Source of the DNA: Spirochaetia bacterium
GTDB lineage: Bacteria > Spirochaetota > Spirochaetia > CADAEX01
Assembly: GCA_017642445.1 (NCBI GenBank)
Contig: JAGCPA010000084.1
Span: 1-54,019 of the forward strand
Direction of reading: 5' to 3'
DNA: 54,019 bases
The notes under the pieces are model-generated. The model did no database searches, was not told the origin of the DNA, and was given only the letters and a program-made list of their open reading frames with translations. Positions 23,449 through 32,521 of the stretch are shown here, one piece after another; positions within the stretch are counted from its first letter, which is position 1, and each line of letters opens with the position of its first letter. The translations under genes and the position numbers were made by a program.

Positions 23449-23490
23449 TCCTTGATTAAACCTGCTTAATACAGTAGTATTAATCAAGGA
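23449..23490. promoter_or_regulatory. guaB promoter bracketed by a perfect 11-bp inverted repeat
   Basis: The arms TCCTTGATTAA (23449-23459) and TTAATCAAGGA (23480-23490) flank 20 bp. A promoter TTGATT (23452-23457), N17, TAGTAT (23475-23480) lies within it, so the left arm contains the -35 box and the right arm begins at the end of the -10 box and includes the start of transcription and the AAGGA ribosome site. It may be an operator for an unknown regulator, or an RNA hairpin if a transcript enters from nifJ. Confidence 0.55.
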
Positions 23491-23498
23491 TGGGTATT

Positions 23499-24941
23499 AT
23501 GAATTTAAAGATTAACGAAGGTTTGAGTTTTGATTACGTTCTGCTGATTCCCGGTTATACAGATATCGCTCCTGGCGAGGCTGATGTCACATCCCGGCTT
23601 ATCGGCAATATATTTTTAAATGTTCCGATCATGTCCGCCGCCATGGACACTGTAACCGATGCCCGCATGGCTATTGCACTTGCCCTTGAGGGCGGAGTAG
23701 GTGTTATCCACCGCAACTTCAAGCCGCATCAGCAGGCCGAAGAGGTTGAGAAAGTAAAGCGTTACCTGAACTGGGTAATCAAGAATCCAAGCGTAATTGA
23801 TCAGAACGCAACCCTTGGCGACCTGAGGAACCTCATGGTTGCAAACAATGCTTCCGGTATTCCGGTTGTAAACAGAAACAAGCGGCTCTGCGGTATCATA
23901 ACTTCCAGAGACCTCCGCTTCTGCACCGACGACCGTGTTCTTATCAAGGATATAATGACCAAGAAGGTTATTTACGAAAAGGGAACACCATCGGTTGAAT
24001 CAGCACAGAAAAAGTTCGATACATATAAGATCGAGAAACTGCCTGTTATTGATGAAAAGCACCGTGTGATCGGTCTTCTTACATATAAAGATATGGATAA
24101 GAAGCGCCGCCACCCGAACGCAGCTATGGACGGCACCGGCAGACTTTTAGTTGGTGCTGCTATCTCTCCTAAGGATTATGACCAGCGTATTCCGCTTCTT
24201 ATGGAGAGCAATGTAGACTTTGTGATCATGGATACAGCTACAGGCGACACCAAGGAATCTGCAGCTGCAATCCAGGATATCAAGAAAAAGTATAATATCC
24301 TTGTTATGGGCGGAAACACTGTAACTGCCGAGGCTACAAAGCGCCTTATCGACGCTGGTGCAGACGCAGTCAAGATCGGTATCGGCCCTGGTTCTATCTG
24401 TACCACCAGAATCATCTCTGGATGCGGTATGCCGCAGTTCTCTGCAGTCCTTGACTGCGCCGAGGAGGCTGCCAAGTACAATATTCCTGTTATCGCAGAC
24501 GGTGGAATCAAGTATTCAGGCGATATTGTTAAAGCCCTTGCTGCAGGTGCCAATGCAGTTATGATCGGTAACCTGTTCGCAGGTCTCAAAGAGGCTCCGG
24601 GCCGTGAGATTATCTACGAAGGGCGTATCTTCAAGGAGTACAGAGGCATGGGTTCCTTGAGCGCAATCGGCGCCGGAAGCGGAGACAGATACTGCATGAA
24701 ACCGGGCGAGGATCCTGTTCCTGAGGGAATCGAAGGAAGAGTTGCATTCAAGGGCGAGCTCAAGCCTTATCTGCACCAGCTTGTAACAGGTATCAAGAAA
24801 GGTATGGCATACTGCGGCTGCCACAACATCGACGAGCTCAAGAAGTACCGCAAGTTTATCAAAATTACTGGCGCAGGCCTTAAAGAGAGCCATGTACACG
24901 ACATCTCCATAACTCACGAGGCTCCTAACTACAGCAAGTAA
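23499..24941 (+). CDS. guaB: Inosine-5'-monophosphate dehydrogenase
   Basis: The 480-residue enzyme oxidises IMP to XMP, the first step to GMP. The TIM-barrel starts at [15 protein letters not shown], two CBS domains occupy residues about 90-205 ([27 protein letters not shown] and [24 protein letters not shown]), and the catalytic loop [15 protein letters not shown] holds the active-site Cys. The flap [18 protein letters not shown] is complete. An alternative ATG at 23490 is possible, but the AAGGA at 23486-23490 is better placed for 23499. No guaA lies beside it. Confidence 0.95.
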   Translation: MNLKINEGLSFDYVLLIPGYTDIAPGEADVTSRLIGNIFLNVPIMSAAMDTVTDARMAIALALEGGVGVIHRNFKPHQQAEEVEKVKRYLNWVIKNPSVIDQNATLGDLRNLMVANNASGIPVVNRNKRLCGIITSRDLRFCTDDRVLIKDIMTKKVIYEKGTPSVESAQKKFDTYKIEKLPVIDEKHRVIGLLTYKDMDKKRRHPNAAMDGTGRLLVGAAISPKDYDQRIPLLMESNVDFVIMDTATGDTKESAAAIQDIKKKYNILVMGGNTVTAEATKRLIDAGADAVKIGIGPGSICTTRIISGCGMPQFSAVLDCAEEAAKYNIPVIADGGIKYSGDIVKALAAGANAVMIGNLFAGLKEAPGREIIYEGRIFKEYRGMGSLSAIGAGSGDRYCMKPGEDPVPEGIEGRVAFKGELKPYLHQLVTGIKKGMAYCGCHNIDELKKYRKFIKITGAGLKESHVHDISITHEAPNYSK

Positions 24942-24942
24942 G

Positions 24943-26100
24943 ATGGAGAAAAAGTATAATTTTGACACTGTCATAAACCGGTGGGGGACAAGTTCTGTAA
25001 AGTATTTAGATGGAACAGATCTCCTTCCACTCTGGGTTGCTGATATGGACTTCCCCCTGCCGGAGGAAGTTCTTTCTGTAATTAAGAAGCGTGTTGACCA
25101 CGGCATATTCGGCTACACTCTGACCGGCGCCTCCTATTGGAAGGCTCTGGACAGCTGGTGTGCAACTGAATACGGCTACCATGTAAAACCTTCAGAATGG
25201 GTTACAGTACCAGGAATAGTCTATGGTTTGTCCATTGCTATAAGAGCAGTCACAGAGCCTTCTGATGCTGTTTTGATAGAACAGCCGGTCTACTATCCGT
25301 TCAGTCAAGTTGTAAAGGATAACAACCGTAAGCTTATAGTTGCGCCCCTCTGTTATAAGGATGGCCGCTACACCCGTGATATCGGAGCTTTTGAGAAGGC
25401 GATCCGCGAGAATAATGTAAAGGCTTTTATCCTCTGCAGCCCTCATAATCCGGTGGGGCGTGTCTGGACCAAGGAGGAGCTCCTTGCGGTTGCAGAGATC
25501 TGCAGGCGCTATGATGTGACTGTTATTGCCGACGAGATCCACTGCGATTTCATCCGAGCCGGGATAAAGTTCACCTCCTTTGCGACACTTGGTGATGAAT
25601 ATAAGCAGAAGCTTATTCTCTGCACCGCCCCCAGCAAGACATTCAACCTGGCAGGGCTGCAGGTCTCCAACATCTGGGTTCCGGATACCGAGATAAGGAA
25701 AAAGTTCAAGAAAGAGAACCGTGCCAACGGCTACAACGAGGTGAATGCTCTTGGAATGACAGCTGCCGAGGCAGTCTATACTCTTGGTAAGCCCTGGCTG
25801 ACACAGCTCAAGGCCTATCTTGAGGGCAACATCGCCTATGTAAAAGATTTTCTTGCAAAGAATCTCCCTTCGGTTTATCTGGTGGAGAGCGAGGGAACCT
25901 ATCTCCTGTGGCTCGACTTCCATGGAACAGGGCTTTCGAACCAAGATATCAAGGATAGAATAGAAAATAAGGCAAAGCTTTGGCTTGACCACGGAGATAT
26001 GTTCGGAGAGGGCGGGGAATATTTCGAGAGAATAAATATAGCCTGTCCCCGGAGCATCCTGGAACAGGCTATGAACAGGCTTAAAGGAGCTTTTAAATAA
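24943..26100 (+). CDS. patB: PatB/MalY-type PLP-dependent aminotransferase (cystathionine beta-lyase family)
   Basis: The 385-residue protein belongs to the fold type I PLP enzymes. Markers are LPLWVADMDFPLPEEV near residue 27, GIVYGLSIAIRA, LCSPHNPVGRVW, DEIHCDF (PLP-binding Asp) and the lysine block TAPSKTFNLAGLQVSN. The WVADMDF and DEIHCDF signatures point to the PatB/MalY group, C-S lyases that act on cystathionine or cystine and form H2S and pyruvate, rather than a plain transaminase. It starts one base after the guaB stop region, so it is co-transcribed with guaB, but a metabolic link is not evident. Confidence 0.87.
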   Translation: MEKKYNFDTVINRWGTSSVKYLDGTDLLPLWVADMDFPLPEEVLSVIKKRVDHGIFGYTLTGASYWKALDSWCATEYGYHVKPSEWVTVPGIVYGLSIAIRAVTEPSDAVLIEQPVYYPFSQVVKDNNRKLIVAPLCYKDGRYTRDIGAFEKAIRENNVKAFILCSPHNPVGRVWTKEELLAVAEICRRYDVTVIADEIHCDFIRAGIKFTSFATLGDEYKQKLILCTAPSKTFNLAGLQVSNIWVPDTEIRKKFKKENRANGYNEVNALGMTAAEAVYTLGKPWLTQLKAYLEGNIAYVKDFLAKNLPSVYLVESEGTYLLWLDFHGTGLSNQDIKDRIENKAKLWLDHGDMFGEGGEYFERINIACPRSILEQAMNRLKGAFK

Positions 26101-26655
26101 TCAGGCCTTGACGTTTCCTTTCTCATCAAAGAGGGGCAGCTTATGGAGTGCTGTGATATCAGGTCTCTCCATGGCATCGCCTTCGGCAAGTACAGCCATC
26201 TTTCCTACGATTCTGCCGCCAGCCTTCTTCACCAGCTCCTCCATAGCTTTCAGTGAGCTTCCGGTGCTTATCACGTCATCCACAATCAGGACCCGTTTAC
26301 CTTTAACTTTGTCCACCTCGGTCTGGCCTAAATAGAGGTGCTGCTTGCCAGCAGTGGTTATAGAGGCAACTTCCACTTCCACAATGTTCTTCATATACAT
26401 TTTCTTGGCTTTCCGGGCAATCACATAGTCATTCATACCTGCCAGCTTTGCCATCTCATAGGCCAGCGGAATGCTCTTTGCCTCGGCAGTGAAGATGATA
26501 TCAAACTCCGGTGCTCTCTCCAGAAGCTTTGCGGCTGCTGCCTGTGTTATCTCAACATCGCCGAACATGATGAATGCCGCGATACAGGTGGTCTCGTTGA
26601 TAGGGAATAACTCCAGGTTCCGTTTTACACCTGCAATCTCCATTGTATAGTACAT
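26101..26655 (-). CDS. Phosphoribosyltransferase (adenine PRTase-like)
   Basis: The 184-residue protein has the PRPP-binding motif KRVLIVDDVISTGSSLKAM (near residues 120-138) and an upstream loop FTAEAKSIPLAYEMA like those of adenine/xanthine phosphoribosyltransferases. It would join a purine base with PRPP to form a nucleotide in salvage. Base specificity cannot be told. A strong AGGAGG site precedes the ATG. It abuts the convergent patB gene stop-to-stop and is separate from the DUF401 gene behind it by 65 bp. Confidence 0.82.
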   Translation of the reverse strand: MYYTMEIAGVKRNLELFPINETTCIAAFIMFGDVEITQAAAAKLLERAPEFDIIFTAEAKSIPLAYEMAKLAGMNDYVIARKAKKMYMKNIVEVEVASITTAGKQHLYLGQTEVDKVKGKRVLIVDDVISTGSSLKAMEELVKKAGGRIVGKMAVLAEGDAMERPDITALHKLPLFDEKGNVKA

Positions 26656-26720
26656 GGTCTCCTCCTGACGAATTTTCTTTCTATATTTTACTGCAGAAAA
26701 GGGTGTTTTTCAACCTGTTT

Positions 26721-27998
26721 CTACATTATCCAGTATACCGCCGAAGCGCTTAATATTGCCCCTGCCACAATGAAAAGACAGGGCTTTCCTATAAAGAGTG
26801 TGTTCTTGAACAGATTGGTGCCAAAGAACCGGTTTGTAACCACATTGCACACATGGACAGGGGACAGCAGCTGCCCAATCTGGCCGAAGCTGTAGCCTAT
26901 TATCACCATGATAAGGATGCTCTTGAGTGATGGATCCGGCCCCAGGAGCGAGAATATGATGGGGAAGCTTGTCCCTACAAAGCCAAGCGCAATACCGGTG
27001 GCAATACCGCTTACCAGAGGGAGTATGGCAAAGAGCAGTACAGTCGGTATTCCGGTCTGGCTGAGCTCCTGCCGCATAACATCCATAAGGTATGAGCCGT
27101 CGGCAAGGGGCATTCCGATAAAGCCGCTGTAAACAGTTATCACCATGACTATAAGAACCATGCGCCAGGTGTTCTTTGCAATTAAAAGGCGCTTCCATAC
27201 AACGCTTCCAAGGGGTTTCCACACCTGTGTGGTGATTATGGCGGCAAGTATGCTTGTAATCAGCGGCAGGTACTTGGATATAGCCTTGAGGGCCGGAAAG
27301 AATGCCGAAAGAAGGAAGGATCCAACTATGATTATGATAATTGGAAGAAGATACCGGACCACAGGTTTCTTCTTTCCGGCTGCAGGTTGCACTTTCGGCA
27401 GGTCCAGACCCCTTAGGATGCACACATATCCGGCAAAGATATGAACGAAGGTCATGGAGATATTGGCCAGGAACATCTGGTAGAACTCAAGCCCTGTTAT
27501 CTGCAGCGCCATGATCACACCGGCGTAGAGCGGGAACCAGTACTCCCACATATGGCGGAACCAGTAGTTGATTCTGGTCTTGATATCATTGTCCAGCCGG
27601 TGCTCTGTGTCGCAGGCCTCGACCAGAGGGGCAGAGAACAGGGCTCCTCCAGGCATGGGGATAAGGCCTATCAGCGCGGCCACCGATACAAGGAGTGTCT
27701 TGCCCGAGAACCTCTCCTGGAGCCCATCGGTCATGGCCCCCATTATGTTGTTCTCCTTTATCTGATTGCTCATTGTTATCATAAGGAAGATTAGGAGGAA
27801 AAGCATGCAGGAGTCGAAGTTCCAGATCCTGAAGGCTGCTATCTTGAGAGTCTCCATCAATGTACGCTTCGAGAGGATGGAGAGGAGGAATGAGCCGGCC
27901 AGAATAGAGACTGCCAGGTTCTTTATAAAGCGGTCTGCGATAAGAATTGCCCCAAGAGAGACAAAAATAGCAGCAATGACTGGAATGTTCCACAGCAT
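26721..27998 (-). CDS. DUF401 family integral membrane protein (putative transporter)
   Basis: The 425-residue protein has about 11-12 hydrophobic segments. Its most telling feature is the block GLIPMPGGALFSAPLVE (near residue 115), characteristic of DUF401, a group within the ion transporter superfamily. Substrate is unknown. It has no ribosome site; the bases TACACT lie 6 bp before the ATG but there is no good -35 box. It is upstream of the phosphoribosyltransferase gene in the same direction and may be read together with it. Confidence 0.75.
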   Translation of the reverse strand: MLWNIPVIAAIFVSLGAILIADRFIKNLAVSILAGSFLLSILSKRTLMETLKIAAFRIWNFDSCMLFLLIFLMITMSNQIKENNIMGAMTDGLQERFSGKTLLVSVAALIGLIPMPGGALFSAPLVEACDTEHRLDNDIKTRINYWFRHMWEYWFPLYAGVIMALQITGLEFYQMFLANISMTFVHIFAGYVCILRGLDLPKVQPAAGKKKPVVRYLLPIIIIIVGSFLLSAFFPALKAISKYLPLITSILAAIITTQVWKPLGSVVWKRLLIAKNTWRMVLIVMVITVYSGFIGMPLADGSYLMDVMRQELSQTGIPTVLLFAILPLVSGIATGIALGFVGTSFPIIFSLLGPDPSLKSILIMVIIGYSFGQIGQLLSPVHVCNVVTNRFFGTNLFKNTLFIGKPCLFIVAGAILSASAVYWIM

Positions 27999-28058
27999 AG
28001 AACAAGTGTATCATGCAATAAATAGAAAAAAAAGAGATTTTTTATAACATTCTGACAG

Positions 28059-28087
28059 TTGGCTTGTTTGTAATTTGTGAGTATATT
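28059..28087 (+). promoter_or_regulatory. Promoter of the HtrA protease gene
   Basis: TTGGCT (28059-28064), N17 and TATATT (28082-28087) are followed by a short leader with CAGGAG before the ATG at 28111. Confidence 0.55.
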
Positions 28088-28110
28088 TTAAGTATCAGGA
28101 GATAAATTGT

Positions 28111-29610
28111 ATGCGTCTTAAAAAATTTTTACTTGTGCTTTTGATTTTTATGTTCTCAGCTTCCCTTATCTTTGCAATGGGTTCCCCGGAACAGGCAAAA
28201 CCGGAGAGCGGAGCTGCAGAATCCCAGCCATCCCAGGATCAGAGGGTGGTACCCGGCACTAAAGGAGAGGTATACTTTTCCTTCAGCGGAATAACCAAAA
28301 AGGTGCTTCCTGCTGTAGTAGAACTGGATGTAGTAGAGGTTGTCCGCCAGGAGACCACTCCATTCAATTTCTTGAATCCATTTGAGTTCTTCTTCGGTGG
28401 CGGCCGTGGAGGCAGCAATAATAACAATGAGAAAAACGGCAGGACATATAAAGAGTATGAGCGGCCTGGACTTGGTTCTGGTATCATGATCAAGCAGGAT
28501 GGCGATACAGTATATGTTCTTACAAACAGCCATGTTGCAGGAAAAGCAGACCAGATCACTGTAAAGCTTGCTGACGGACAGAAGTTCGAGGCTGTAAAAG
28601 TCGGTGCAGACGACAGAATGGACCTGGCTCTCGTATCATTCAAGTGTTCAGACAAGGTTCCTCTCGCAACATTCGGCGACTCCGATTCCCTTGAGGTAGG
28701 CGATATTGTTCTGGCCATCGGTTCACCATATGGTTATGAGTCTACAGTTACTATGGGTATTGTCAGCGGTCTTCAGAGAAAGAGCACCGGCAATGTCTCA
28801 AGCTATACCGACTATATCCAGACCGATGCTTCCATCAACCCTGGAAACTCCGGCGGTGCCCTTGTGAATATGAAAGGCGAGGTGGTTGGAATCAACACAT
28901 GGATCGCAACCCAGAGCGGCGGCAGCGTAGGACTTGGCTTTGCCATCCCTTCCAACAATGCAAAGCGGATTGCCAACGACTTTATCACCAAAGGAAAGGT
29001 TGAGTATGGCTGGCTTGGTGTCTCAATCGATACAGTGGACGAGAACAGCTATCCTGAGCTGAGAAAGGACCTTGGCCTTGGAAACAAGGGCGGTGGACTT
29101 ATCCTCGGTGTATTCAAGGGTTCTCCTGCTGATAAAGCCGGAATCCTCCCGGGCGACTTCATCACCAAGATCAACGGAACAGCAATCTCTGATTCTGTAC
29201 AGCTTACCAAGGTTATCGGTACTATCGCTCCTAAGGAGAAGGCTACATTCACCCTTATCAGGAACAAGAAGGAGATGACTCTGAGCGTAGTCCTCGAGGC
29301 CCGTGACGAGGAGGACAAAGTCCAGGCCAACCATGATATCTACCCAGGATTCCTCGCTATCAATATCGATGAGAAGATGCGGACAAAGGGCGAGCTTGGC
29401 GACATCAAGGGTGTTATGATCGTGGCAGTATCTCAGGGTACAGCTGCAGAGCAGGCTAACCTTAGGCCTGGAGATATCATTCAGGAGATCAACGACAAGC
29501 CTGTGACCAATATGCTTGAGTTCTATAATGCTCTGAATGATAAATCGAGCAAGAAGATGTTCCAGATCAGCAGAAAGGGACAGAAAATTATTATTGGAAT
29601 TGTTAAATGA
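28111..29610 (+). CDS. HtrA/DegP-type serine protease with two PDZ domains
   Basis: The 499-residue protein has a Sec signal (MRLKKFLLVLLIFMFSASLIFA), then a trypsin-like domain with the triad H141 (TNSHVAG), D171 (DDRMDLALV) and S247 (NPGNSGGAL), and two C-terminal PDZ domains (residues about 315-400, starting GWLGVSI, and about 415-495). It degrades or refolds misfolded envelope proteins. A loop of Phe, Gly and Asn before the catalytic His (NPFEFFFGGGRGGSNNNN) corresponds to the LA loop that controls oligomer state in DegP. It overlaps the next gene by 4 bp. Confidence 0.92.
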   Translation: MRLKKFLLVLLIFMFSASLIFAMGSPEQAKPESGAAESQPSQDQRVVPGTKGEVYFSFSGITKKVLPAVVELDVVEVVRQETTPFNFLNPFEFFFGGGRGGSNNNNEKNGRTYKEYERPGLGSGIMIKQDGDTVYVLTNSHVAGKADQITVKLADGQKFEAVKVGADDRMDLALVSFKCSDKVPLATFGDSDSLEVGDIVLAIGSPYGYESTVTMGIVSGLQRKSTGNVSSYTDYIQTDASINPGNSGGALVNMKGEVVGINTWIATQSGGSVGLGFAIPSNNAKRIANDFITKGKVEYGWLGVSIDTVDENSYPELRKDLGLGNKGGGLILGVFKGSPADKAGILPGDFITKINGTAISDSVQLTKVIGTIAPKEKATFTLIRNKKEMTLSVVLEARDEEDKVQANHDIYPGFLAINIDEKMRTKGELGDIKGVMIVAVSQGTAAEQANLRPGDIIQEINDKPVTNMLEFYNALNDKSSKKMFQISRKGQKIIIGIVK

Positions 29611-30440
29611 GGCGGATTTACTGCCTTGCAATTATCTTCTTCCTGGCTCTGACCACAGTTTGGGGCCAGGAGAGGGTATATCTCTGGAAGGACGTCCGTT
29701 CCATGCGGAATGAGCGTTCTTGCTTTTATGCTTATTCACCTGAGAAAGAGACAGATACCCATGCCGCTGTAATTATATGTCATGGCGGCAGCTACCATCA
29801 CAGGAGCATGGGAACCGAGGGGCACGATGTGGCTGCCTGGTTTAAGGAGCGTGGCTACCATGCCTTTGTCCTCAAGTACCGTGTCGCTATGGATGGCTAC
29901 CATCATCCTGCCATGATCCAGGATTTCCAGCGCACTATGCAGCTGGTGCGGGAGAATGCATCTGAGTATGGCATTGATCCTGAACGGGTAGGTGCAATCG
30001 GTTTTTCAGCCGGCGGTCATCTGGTTACTATGGCAGGTGCATTCGGCGATAAGAACTTTTTAAAAGAGCTTGGTATTGAGACCAGCGTAAGTCTTAAGCC
30101 AGACTTTGTCATACCTGTCTATCCTGTTGTCTCCATGGAAAAGCCCTATGCACACCATTGGTCTCAGATCAGCCTGTTAGGACGCAGCGCATCGGATGAG
30201 ACAAAACACCTTTATTCAATGGAATGCCAGATGACCAGCGGAATGCCTCCTGTGTTCCTCCTGGCCTGCAAGGATGATAAGACTGTGGACTACCGCAACA
30301 GCGTGGACTTGGACCAGGCTCTTACAGAGGCCGGGGTAGAGCATGAGTTTATCCTCAGGGAGACCGGAGGCCATGGCTTTGGTATGAATTATGGCTGGGG
30401 AGATACACTTTACAGTTGGCTGAAAAAATTATACCATTGA
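29607..30440 (+). CDS. Exported alpha/beta-hydrolase, probable esterase
   Basis: The 277-residue protein has a signal peptide (MRRIYCLAIIFFLALTTVWGQ) and the alpha/beta-hydrolase core: oxyanion motif CHGGSYHHRS, nucleophile elbow GFSAGGHL, acid CKDDKTVDY and His GGHGFG. This is the pattern of BD-FAE/acetyl-xylan esterase-like enzymes, which remove acyl groups from plant sugars or similar esters, plausible for a gut or rumen spirochaete. Its ATGA start overlaps the protease stop, so it is translated with the protease. Confidence 0.82.
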   Translation: MRRIYCLAIIFFLALTTVWGQERVYLWKDVRSMRNERSCFYAYSPEKETDTHAAVIICHGGSYHHRSMGTEGHDVAAWFKERGYHAFVLKYRVAMDGYHHPAMIQDFQRTMQLVRENASEYGIDPERVGAIGFSAGGHLVTMAGAFGDKNFLKELGIETSVSLKPDFVIPVYPVVSMEKPYAHHWSQISLLGRSASDETKHLYSMECQMTSGMPPVFLLACKDDKTVDYRNSVDLDQALTEAGVEHEFILRETGGHGFGMNYGWGDTLYSWLKKLYH

Positions 30441-30443
30441 AGA

Positions 30444-31634
30444 ATGGAACTCTTATCTCCGGCTGGAAATATAGAAAAACTCTACTATGCCTATGAATAT
30501 GGCGCCGATGCTGCTTATATCGGTATAAAGAACTTCTCGCTCCGCGCCAAGGCCGATAACTTCTCGGCCGATGAATACGAGGCTATCCGCCGTGTAAAAG
30601 GGAATAAAAAGCTCTACACAGCGCTCAACATCTATTTCCACGACTCTGATATCGAGACACTGGAGAAAGAGTCAGACTACATCCATCAGTATCCTCTGGA
30701 TGGCTTTATTGTAAGCGATATCGGCATACTGGGCTTCCTCAAGAAGAATTTCCCTGACAAGGAGCTGCATCTTAGTACCCAGGCAAACTGCGTCAACACC
30801 GAGGCTGCCAAGATGTACCGTGATATGGGTATAAAGCGGATAGTGCTCGGCAGAGAGCTTTCCTTGAAAGAGATTGAGGCTATAAAGAATAATGTGCCTG
30901 ACCTGGAGATCGAGGTATTTGCCCACGGTGCCATGTGCCTTGCTTATTCGGGCCGCTGCTTCCTGAGCAAATATCTGGCTGACCGGAGCGCAAACCAGGG
31001 GGACTGTGCCCATTCCTGCCGCTGGCAGTACAGGGTGCTGGAGGAGTCGGAGCGGCCCGGAGAATACTTCCCAGTAGTGCAGGGAGAAAACTTTACATCT
31101 ATCCTCTCTTCCAAAGACCTTTGCATGATAGGCCATCTAAAGGAGCTTAAGGATGCTGGTGTAGACTCCATCAAGATAGAAGGTCGGATGAAATCTATCT
31201 ACTATACAGCTGTAATCACACGGGCTTACCGCAAGCAGCTCGATTTTATAGAAGGCATTTCCAAAGAGGATCCAAAGCCCTATGTGGACGAGATTTTCAA
31301 GGTGAGCCACCGGGAATTCTCCACAGGGTTCTACTATGGCAAGGATGAGATTGAGATGCCTACCTTCAAGTCCTATATGTCCGAGGCTCAGTTCCTGGGC
31401 AGCGTGGAGGAGAGTGCAGGCGAGGGAATATACCGCCTTGATGTAAAGAACCAGATACTTGCATCTGACAGCATTGAGTACATTGGACCGGATCTTCTTT
31501 ATCTCAAGGATGAGGGCTTTACTCTTCTGGACGAGAATATGCAGGCTGTCCTGAAGACAGATCATGGTAAAATTGCTTATATAAAGACAGACAAAAAGCT
31601 GAAAAAGGGATATATTATAAGAAAGAAGGGATGA
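30444..31634 (+). CDS. U32 family protein (peptidase-like / tRNA or rRNA hydroxylation factor)
   Basis: The 396-residue protein starts with the U32 barrel (MELLSPAGNIEKLYYAYEYGADAAYIG) and has the U32 signature EVFAHGAMCLAYSGRCFLSKYL followed by GDCAHSCRWQYRV; these cysteines probably hold an Fe-S cluster. Members (for example TrhP, RlhA) take part in prephenate-dependent hydroxylation of tRNA or rRNA, although the family was first named for collagenase. Only 3 bp separate it from the hydrolase. The length and C-terminal beta domain fit the TrhP-like branch. Confidence 0.82.
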   Translation: MELLSPAGNIEKLYYAYEYGADAAYIGIKNFSLRAKADNFSADEYEAIRRVKGNKKLYTALNIYFHDSDIETLEKESDYIHQYPLDGFIVSDIGILGFLKKNFPDKELHLSTQANCVNTEAAKMYRDMGIKRIVLGRELSLKEIEAIKNNVPDLEIEVFAHGAMCLAYSGRCFLSKYLADRSANQGDCAHSCRWQYRVLEESERPGEYFPVVQGENFTSILSSKDLCMIGHLKELKDAGVDSIKIEGRMKSIYYTAVITRAYRKQLDFIEGISKEDPKPYVDEIFKVSHREFSTGFYYGKDEIEMPTFKSYMSEAQFLGSVEESAGEGIYRLDVKNQILASDSIEYIGPDLLYLKDEGFTLLDENMQAVLKTDHGKIAYIKTDKKLKKGYIIRKKG

Positions 31635-32506
31635 TGGTAAGGAAAAAAGCTCTTTTATTATTTTTATCTGTTTTCCTCTTTTTGATCTGCCAGACAGGTA
31701 TGGCCGCCATAAAGAACCCTATCCAGTCTGTCTTCAACAAGCCCGATGTCGAGACAGAAGGGTTTGAGATAACATCCCTTGACTTTGATTCGATAGAGGG
31801 GATTCTCAACCTGAAGATAAACAACCTGAACTCCATCTCCATCGATTATCCTCAGGTCACCTGGAGCCTTAAGCTTGGAGATATTCTCTATAAGTCTGAG
31901 ACGCTCCCTGATAATGGCAAGATTGCTCCGAACAAGGTTGAGGAGATCAAGATTCCTATCTCCATCCAGTTCGATGAGCTGTACGAGAAGCATCCTTCCC
32001 TGCAGCGGGTAGATGTGGTTCCATATACAGTTGATGCCGATTTCAATTTCAAGCTTCCTATATTCGGAAAATCGAATAACTCTGTCGTGGCGACAGGCGA
32101 GCTTCCTATGCTTAAGAAGCCGGTGGTAACCCTGGATTCTATCCAGCTTACTTCTATGGAGCCGGAGCAGGTTGTCTTTGCAGTCACAGCATCGGTACAG
32201 AATAAAAATGGCTTTGATATCCACGTTGAGCGCGTAGATTATTCACTGATCATAAACAATACAAAATGGGCAGTTGGAAACACACGGCGCCAGATACTTG
32301 CAAGGCCTGCCCAGAAGAGCGACATACCGCTTAATATAGCCCTCAGAACCAGCAGCATGGTATCCGAGGCCTATGCACTTGTCCTGAGCGAGCAGGATGT
32401 GCGCTTTGATTTCCAGGGGACTCTTTTCTGCAAGTCAAGCTCCCCATATCTTAAGAGTTTTGAGCTTCCATTCCAGCTTATTGGAAAAAAACGGATAAAG
32501 CTTTGA
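31631..32506 (+). CDS. Exported LEA-14-like (WHy/LEA type 2) protein
   Basis: The 291-residue protein has a signal peptide (MMVRKKALLLFLSVFLFLICQTGMAA) and two similar beta-sandwich halves. The first (LDFDSIEGILNLKINNLNSISIDYPQVTWSLKLGDILYKSETLP) and the second (SIQLTSMEPEQVVFAVTASVQNKNGFDIHVERVDYSLIINNTKW) both show the LEA_2/WHy pattern of an NPN-like turn followed by a strand pair. In bacteria these are exported proteins of unclear function, perhaps in protecting the envelope. It overlaps the U32 stop by 4 bp. Confidence 0.78.
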   Translation: MMVRKKALLLFLSVFLFLICQTGMAAIKNPIQSVFNKPDVETEGFEITSLDFDSIEGILNLKINNLNSISIDYPQVTWSLKLGDILYKSETLPDNGKIAPNKVEEIKIPISIQFDELYEKHPSLQRVDVVPYTVDADFNFKLPIFGKSNNSVVATGELPMLKKPVVTLDSIQLTSMEPEQVVFAVTASVQNKNGFDIHVERVDYSLIINNTKWAVGNTRRQILARPAQKSDIPLNIALRTSSMVSEAYALVLSEQDVRFDFQGTLFCKSSSPYLKSFELPFQLIGKKRIKL

Positions 32507-32521
32507 TATAAGGATTGAGAC

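Noticed and set aside
27975-28000. Leaderless promoter for the DUF401 gene
   Set aside because: TACACT is 6 bp before the ATG as in the other cases, but the -35 position is only a run of T, so I did not count it.
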